Shown piece by piece: positions 13,764 to 17,278 of a DNA stretch of 17,278 bases. Location: the NCBI GenBank assembly GCA_025060055.1, contig JANXCK010000020.1:1-17278 (forward strand), given 5' to 3'. Below the pieces are notes generated by a model that ran no database searches, was not told the DNA's origin, and was given only the letters and a program-made list of their open reading frames with translations. Made by a program: the position numbers and the translations under genes. Source of the DNA: Fimbriimonadales bacterium (lineage in GTDB: Bacteria; Armatimonadota; Fimbriimonadia; Fimbriimonadales; GBS-DC). Position 1 is the first letter of the stretch. The number at the start of each line of letters is the position of its first letter.

Positions 13764-14612
13764 TTACCTCCTATCAGACCTTTTTAAGGTGTCCCGCATC
13801 ACTGCCACAGGCGCAGGACAACCTGTCCACCGCTCGAACGCAAGCGCACCTTGATGCACCAGCATTCCGATCCCGTCAATAGTCTTCAGCCCGTGCTGCT
13901 GTGCCTCAACAAGCAAACGAGTCTGCACAGGACGGTACACCAAGTCGCAAACCCATGCATCATTTGGGATGAGGTTCCAGTCCACAGGTGGCATGCTCTC
14001 CGTGTCGGGCGTCATGCCGAGCGCTGTGCAGTTCACAATCCCGTCCACATCTGCCCAGATGCGTCGCAACGCCTCGTGCGTCATCTCGATGGCTTGCGCG
14101 TGAAACGCCTTTGCCAGCAGTTCGGCACGGTCGTGCGTGCGGTTCGCAATCAGGAGCGTGCAGGCTTGCTGGCTGAGCGCGTAGGCGACGGCACGCGCTG
14201 CGCCGCCTGCGCCCAAGATGAGTACGGTCTGCCCCGCTGGCTCTACTCCCGCCTCGCGCAGCGCACGGAGAAAGCCCTCCGCGTCTGTGTTATCGCCCAC
14301 GAGATGCGCGCCGTCCCAAAACAGTGTGTTGACTGCGCCGACTCGCTGCGCCGCTTCCGTGAGACCATCTACGAGCGGGATTACGGCTTGCTTGTGCGGA
14401 ATGGTCAGGTTCAGCCCGCGGATGCCCAACCCGCGCATTCCTGCGATAGCCTGCGGCAGTGCGTCGGGTGGAACCTCGAACGCCAGATAGACCCAGTTCA
14501 GCCCCACTTTGCGCAACGCCGCGTTGTGCATAGCGGGCGAGAGCGAGTGGCGCACAGGGTAGCCCAGCACGCCCACAAGTTGGGTGTGCGCGTCTATGTA
14601 GACACTTCTCAT
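13764..14612 (-). CDS. aroE: Shikimate dehydrogenase (NADP+)
   Basis: This 282-residue protein has the full length of AroE, which reduces 3-dehydroshikimate to shikimate in the chorismate pathway (cytoplasm). Visible landmarks are VGVLGYPVRHSLSPAMHNAA (substrate Ser residues, 13-32), NLTIPHK with catalytic Lys74, GAVNTL, GDNTDAEGF with catalytic Asp110, the GAGGAARAV nucleotide-binding loop (134-142), the NRTHDRAE NADP-phosphate site, and the C-terminal DLVYRPVQTRLL and GMLVHQGALAFERWTG. ATG 14612 is chosen because the family start begins there. The longer in-frame extension to 14762 only translates hairpin repeats. The SD is weak. It is downstream of ilvC, separated by about 156 bases of repeats, so co-transcription is possible but would have to pass five hairpins. 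Confidence 0.95.
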   Translation of the reverse strand: MRSVYIDAHTQLVGVLGYPVRHSLSPAMHNAALRKVGLNWVYLAFEVPPDALPQAIAGMRGLGIRGLNLTIPHKQAVIPLVDGLTEAAQRVGAVNTLFWDGAHLVGDNTDAEGFLRALREAGVEPAGQTVLILGAGGAARAVAYALSQQACTLLIANRTHDRAELLAKAFHAQAIEMTHEALRRIWADVDGIVNCTALGMTPDTESMPPVDWNLIPNDAWVCDLVYRPVQTRLLVEAQQHGLKTIDGIGMLVHQGALAFERWTGCPAPVAVMRDTLKRSDRR

Positions 14613-14626
14613 CCTACACTCAGGTG

Positions 14627-14648
14627 GCTTGGGCACGCTTGCCCAAGC
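14627..14648. repeat. Hairpin repeat unit 1 of the ilvC-aroE array
   Basis: GCTTGGGCA-CGCT-TGCCCAAGC, a perfect 9-bp stem. It is preceded by GTG, as are units 2 and 3. Confidence 0.8.
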
Positions 14649-14657
14649 GTGTTCGTG

Positions 14658-14678
14658 GCTTGGGCGTCTCGCCCAAGC
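14658..14678. repeat. Hairpin repeat unit 2 of the ilvC-aroE array
   Basis: GCTTGGGCG-TCT-CGCCCAAGC, a perfect 9-bp stem. It has the same outer CTTGGG as unit 1 but a different inner stem and loop. Confidence 0.8.
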
Positions 14679-14686
14679 ACACAGTG

Positions 14687-14708
14687 GCTTGGACAGTCCT
14701 GTCCAAGC
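14687..14708. repeat. Hairpin repeat unit 3 of the ilvC-aroE array
   Basis: GCTTGGACAG-TC-CTGTCCAAGC, a perfect 10-bp stem. Outer GCTTGG is as in units 1-2, and inner GGACA is as in the unit at 2354-2375. Confidence 0.8.
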
Positions 14709-14711
14709 ACA

Positions 14712-14733
14712 GCACGGACACAACCGTCCGTGC
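14712..14733. repeat. Hairpin repeat unit 4 of the ilvC-aroE array
   Basis: GCACGGAC-ACAACC-GTCCGTGC, a perfect 8-bp stem. Outer GCACGG is shared with the unit at 439-459. Confidence 0.75.
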
Positions 14734-14740
14734 CACGAGT

Positions 14741-14772
14741 GTAGCGTCGGCGTCTCGCCCAAGTCACGCTAC
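14741..14772. repeat. Hairpin repeat unit 5, hybrid arms, overlapping the ilvC stop codon
   Basis: Outer arms GTAGCGT (14741-14747) and ACGCTAC (14766-14772) enclose GGCG-TCT-CGCC. The left arm copies the CGTCGGCG unit while the right copies CGCCCAAG from unit 2, so the unit looks recombinant. The ilvC stop (14769-14771) lies inside the right arm. Confidence 0.6.
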
Positions 14773-15758
14773 TCCTTGCCCAAGCTCATTCGTGCGCGAA
14801 CGGTCTCGCCGATGGATTCGATTGGATGTGCCGCATCCGCTTGTTCCAAGGCGCGAAACACGGGTCGCCCTGCAAGGTTCTCCAGAATCCACTCGCGAGC
14901 AAACTGACCTGACCGAATCTCGTGCAAGATGTCGCGCAGCGTCTGGCGCACATGGGTGTCGACGATTCGTCTGCCGCGCGTCATCGCGCCATACTGCGCC
15001 GTATCGGAGATGGCGAACTGCATCCCGCGAATGCCGCTCTCGTAAATCAGGTCGGTAATCAGCTTCAGCTCGTGCAGACACTCGAAGTAGGCGACTTCGG
15101 GCGCGTAGCCCGCCTCGACGAGGGTCTCGAAGGCAGCGCGGATAAGCGCGGGCACGCCGCCGCACAGCACCGCCTGCTCACCGAAAAGGTCTGCTTCGCA
15201 CTCTTCCTGGAAGGTCGTCTCATACACGCCTGCACGGGTTCCCCCCAACGCGCGAGCATAGGCGAGGGCGAGTGCTTTCGCCTCGCCCGTGTAGTCCTGA
15301 TGCACGGCAATCAGGCACGGCGCGCCGTGCCCTTGCAGATAGAGGCGGCGCAGTTGCGGTCCGACGGCTTTCGGTGCAACCATAAACACATCGATATCGT
15401 TAGGGGGTGTGATTTGTCCGAAGTGGATGTTGAATCCGTGCGCGAAGCCGAGCGCGTGGGCAGGGCGCAGGGCAGGGGCAATCTGCTCCGCGTAGAGGCG
15501 CGGCTGCTGCTCGTCGTTGACCAGCAGCATCAATACTTCAGCGCGTTGCACTGCGTCGGCGATGGGGCAGACCTCGAAGCCGTCGGCGTGCGCACGCTCC
15601 CACGACAGCCCCTGCCGCGCCCCCACAATCACGCGAATCCCGCTATCGCGCAGATTGTGCGCCTGCGCACGCCCTTGTGAACCGTAGCCCAGGATTGCGA
15701 CTGTGCGGGTCTGCAACGGCGTCAGGGGCGCGTCGGCGTCTGTATACACTTGCGCCAT
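14769..15758 (-). CDS. ilvC: Ketol-acid reductoisomerase, class I (short form)
   Basis: This 329-residue protein converts acetolactate or acetohydroxybutyrate to the dihydroxy acids of valine and isoleucine synthesis. Landmarks are GYGSQGRAQAHNLRDSG (Rossmann loop, 24-40), FAHGFN with catalytic His107, VAPK with Lys130, DLFGEQAVLCGG with the magnesium ligands Asp190 and Glu194, YFECLHELKLI with Glu226 and Glu230, and S251 in SDTAQYG. ATG 15758 follows AAGGAGGAAA; upstream in-frame sequence belongs to the preceding gene. Two oddities stand out. The cofactor-phosphate loop between G46 and W53 is ARQGLS, six residues instead of the usual seven. The normally PKGPGH-like segment reads PKAVGP. No ilvB, ilvN, ilvD or leuA is nearby. 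The stop of the YbbR gene is one base before this start, indicating coupling. Confidence 0.94.
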   Translation of the reverse strand: MAQVYTDADAPLTPLQTRTVAILGYGSQGRAQAHNLRDSGIRVIVGARQGLSWERAHADGFEVCPIADAVQRAEVLMLLVNDEQQPRLYAEQIAPALRPAHALGFAHGFNIHFGQITPPNDIDVFMVAPKAVGPQLRRLYLQGHGAPCLIAVHQDYTGEAKALALAYARALGGTRAGVYETTFQEECEADLFGEQAVLCGGVPALIRAAFETLVEAGYAPEVAYFECLHELKLITDLIYESGIRGMQFAISDTAQYGAMTRGRRIVDTHVRQTLRDILHEIRSGQFAREWILENLAGRPVFRALEQADAAHPIESIGETVRARMSLGKE

Positions 15759-15759
15759 G

Positions 15760-16758
15760 TTAGCTTTCCTCCTTCGGTGGTGGTTCCGACCCGGGGTTCG
15801 TTCCTGGGCGGGGTGGCGAAGGCTCTGCCTGTGCCTCTTTCTGAATGCGCACGCGCACGGTGACCTCGCGCACGCCAAGCACCTGCACGCCCGCAGGCGT
15901 TCTCAGGGGCACGCGCAGCTCCGCATCGCGGGTCTTGTCGCGTAGTGAGATGGGCGCTGTCTCTATCACATTAATTTGTGCCAACCGCGCGGGGCTGCCG
16001 CGCAGCTGCACCGACACAGGCTCCACTGAGAACCAGATCACACGGTAAGGGAATGGGGGGAGGGCGTCCAAGCGCGGGCTTACGGGCACGGTCTTGGAGG
16101 TCGGCTGCGGGATAAGGCGCACCTTGAGGCGCACTTCGGACGGCGTCAGCTGCACATTCAGCACGGGATTGCCCCTGTCATCGAGCGGGGTCGGAGCGGT
16201 CTCAATCTCGAGGTCGCCTTGCAGCCCTGTCAGGTCGAAGTTAATCTGCACGCTGCGCACGCGCCGCACTTGGGACGCTGCGCCGCTGAGGCGCACGCTG
16301 CTTGGCTCAGGCACGGCTTCTGCTAACACCTCCTGCAGTTCGGGGATGCCCGTGAGGCTGACTCGGATGGGGAAGTAGCGGCTCAGGCGCGGCTCCACCA
16401 TCACACGCGCGAAGGGGCGTTCGGGTTCTACCGCGAGCCGTTCGCGCCACTCAGCGGGGTAGTCGAGGCGCACAGGCAGGCGGTTCTCGCCTGGCTTAGC
16501 GTAGCGCAGGTCAACAGAGGCGCGGATTTGCTCGGCGCGTGTTTGCTCCACCAGCTCCTTGACGCCGCGCACCGCAACGCGCACTCGCGCGCCCGTCTCC
16601 AAGCGTATCTCGTAGTTCGGGGGCACGCTCAGCAGCTCGATGGGCACCTCGTAGGTGCGCTCAATAATCGGGTGCAGTTGCGACTGCACATACAGCGCCA
16701 GCAAGATTGCCGTTGCCAACGCGCCGATTTTCTCCAGCAGGTTCTCCCGCCATTTCAT
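15760..16758 (-). CDS. YbbR-domain membrane protein (CdaR-like)
   Basis: This 332-residue protein has one N-terminal membrane helix (about 12-26, GALATAILLALYVQSQ) after a short basic cytoplasmic start. About three extracytoplasmic YbbR repeats follow (about 35-117, 122-206, 210-305), with YEVPIELLSVPPNYEI, FPIRVSLTGIPELQEV and VPVSPRLDALPPFPYRV as repeat starts. The tail is proline-rich and probably disordered. The KWRENLLEKIGALATAI start is typical of YbbR/CdaR proteins, which bind and regulate the diadenylate cyclase CdaA. In many genomes cdaA is directly upstream and glmM downstream. Here the neighbours are an oxidoreductase and ilvC, so the usual operon is broken up. Together with darA this suggests c-di-AMP signalling in the organism. 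Family call firm; CdaR function inferred. Confidence 0.85.
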   Translation of the reverse strand: MKWRENLLEKIGALATAILLALYVQSQLHPIIERTYEVPIELLSVPPNYEIRLETGARVRVAVRGVKELVEQTRAEQIRASVDLRYAKPGENRLPVRLDYPAEWRERLAVEPERPFARVMVEPRLSRYFPIRVSLTGIPELQEVLAEAVPEPSSVRLSGAASQVRRVRSVQINFDLTGLQGDLEIETAPTPLDDRGNPVLNVQLTPSEVRLKVRLIPQPTSKTVPVSPRLDALPPFPYRVIWFSVEPVSVQLRGSPARLAQINVIETAPISLRDKTRDAELRVPLRTPAGVQVLGVREVTVRVRIQKEAQAEPSPPRPGTNPGSEPPPKEES

Positions 16759-16779
16759 CCGATTCTGAAGTGTACCTTG

Positions 16780-17278
16780 TTAGCCTTTCCATGCGCCGCG
16801 AGCGACAGCAGGCACGAAAGTTTCCAGCTCAGCGCAAGGCAGGGGAACCGTTGCGCCGCGTTCCGCACTCAGATACGCTGCCATCAGCAGTTCGGTAATC
16901 CGTGCGCCATATTCCAGGTCGCAGAACGGAGTGTCGCCTTTGAGGAAGCAGTCGGTGAAGTAGCGGTTCTCGGCGATGTAGCCGTAGGCGTGCGCCTCGT
17001 CGGCAAGGTAGGGCATCAAGCCCTGCTCGGCGTTCTGTTTCTCCACGAGGTCTTCGCCCGCCTCGCCCTCAATCGCGCGACTGAAGAAGATTTCGCCCTC
17101 GCCCCGCAAAGTGTTGATTGCCAGCATGTACTCAGGTCCCAGCACCTCGAAGGTGAGGCGCAGCCCTGGTCCGACGAAGCACCACGAGGTGCTGGCTTCC
17201 ACGATGGCTTTGTTGCCTGACGGCATCTTGAACTCGATGCGGGCAGTGGCGTAGTCTTCGGCAGGCGCGTTCAGGTAG
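16780..17278 (-). CDS. Gfo/Idh/MocA-family oxidoreductase (C-terminal part; 5' end outside window)
   Basis: The minus strand is open from the right edge to a TAA at 16780, giving about 165 C-terminal residues. ATARIEFKMPSGNKAIVEAS, LRLTFEVLGPEYMLAINTLRGE, NRYFTDCFLKGDTPFCDLEYGARITELLMAAYLSAERG is the typical end of Gfo/Idh/MocA NAD(P)-dependent sugar dehydrogenases. There the beta sheet is followed by F-x-D-x-x-L/F-K/R-G and G-x-x-x-x-x-L-x-x-A-x-x-S-A-x-x-G. The nucleotide-binding half lies outside the window, so cofactor and substrate cannot be judged. The internal ATG at 17226 is not the true start, because the sequence upstream continues in family style. It ends 21 bases before the YbbR-like gene and probably shares its transcript. 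Confidence 0.82.
   Translation of the reverse strand, partial: YLNAPAEDYATARIEFKMPSGNKAIVEASTSWCFVGPGLRLTFEVLGPEYMLAINTLRGEGEIFFSRAIEGEAGEDLVEKQNAEQGLMPYLADEAHAYGYIAENRYFTDCFLKGDTPFCDLEYGARITELLMAAYLSAERGATVPLPCAELETFVPAVARGAWKG

Noticed and set aside
13851..14744. 297-residue plus-strand open frame
   Set aside because: It is antisense to aroE, whose catalytic motifs are all intact on the other strand.
14613..14762. Longer N-terminus for aroE (start at 14762)
   Set aside because: The extra 50 residues (such as VGETPT-like and CPSTA-like strings) are translations of the hairpin repeats. The AroE family begins at MRSVYIDAHTQLVGVLGYP.
14627..14772. CRISPR array
   Set aside because: The units are inverted, differ in sequence, and have 4-9 base gaps. 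There are no direct repeats with uniform spacers and no cas genes.
14922..15680. 252-residue plus-strand open frame
   Set aside because: It is antisense to ilvC; the minus strand carries complete KARI motifs.

Overview
The window looks like a chromosomal segment of a GC-rich bacterium of the Armatimonadota or a close relative. The main clues are two tandem prepilin-like proteins that carry both the FTLIELLVVIAII...ILFPVFAQAR N-terminus and the H-x9-DG C-terminal motif, and secreted repeat proteins ending in dockerin-like calcium-binding pairs (GDxNxDxxIxDADLxxxLxxFG). Lineage is an inference from protein style; no rRNA or marker gene is present. No tRNA, rRNA, CRISPR array, transposase or phage gene was seen.

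Left part (1-2797). A partial minus-strand gene (GHL10-type glycoside-hydrolase-like) runs off the left edge. A 358-base repeat-rich gap follows, then two plus-strand type IV pilin-like genes, then darA, a PII-like cyclic-di-AMP receptor.

Centre (2807-12039). A tightly overlapping plus-strand operon encodes a membrane-anchored TPR protein, a secreted TPR protein, a PilZ (cyclic-di-GMP) protein and a family-2 glycosyltransferase. This suggests c-di-GMP-controlled glycan synthesis or export. The glycosyltransferase contains an in-frame 168-base block of palindromic repeat DNA. Next, from a clear promoter, come two tandem paralogues of about 790 residues. Each is a signal peptide, seven alternating carboxypeptidase-regulatory-like beta domains, a further beta domain and a dockerin-like module. 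A strong hairpin ends this direction of transcription.

Right part (12055-17278, all minus strand). In transcription order it holds the end of a Gfo/Idh/MocA oxidoreductase, a YbbR/CdaR-like membrane protein, ketol-acid reductoisomerase (ilvC), shikimate dehydrogenase (aroE) and, from its own promoter, a lipoprotein. The reading frame of the lipoprotein is joined to an M23 metallopeptidase domain only through a -1 shift at a run of six C. The gap between ilvC and aroE holds five consecutive hairpin repeats of the family also seen near 430-625 and 2325-2375.

Main points for a second look: the repeat block inside the glycosyltransferase, the C6 frameshift that splits the lipoprotein-peptidase, the mosaic hairpin repeat family, the twin alternating-domain dockerin proteins, a six-residue cofactor loop in IlvC, and two c-di-AMP-pathway genes without a visible cyclase.
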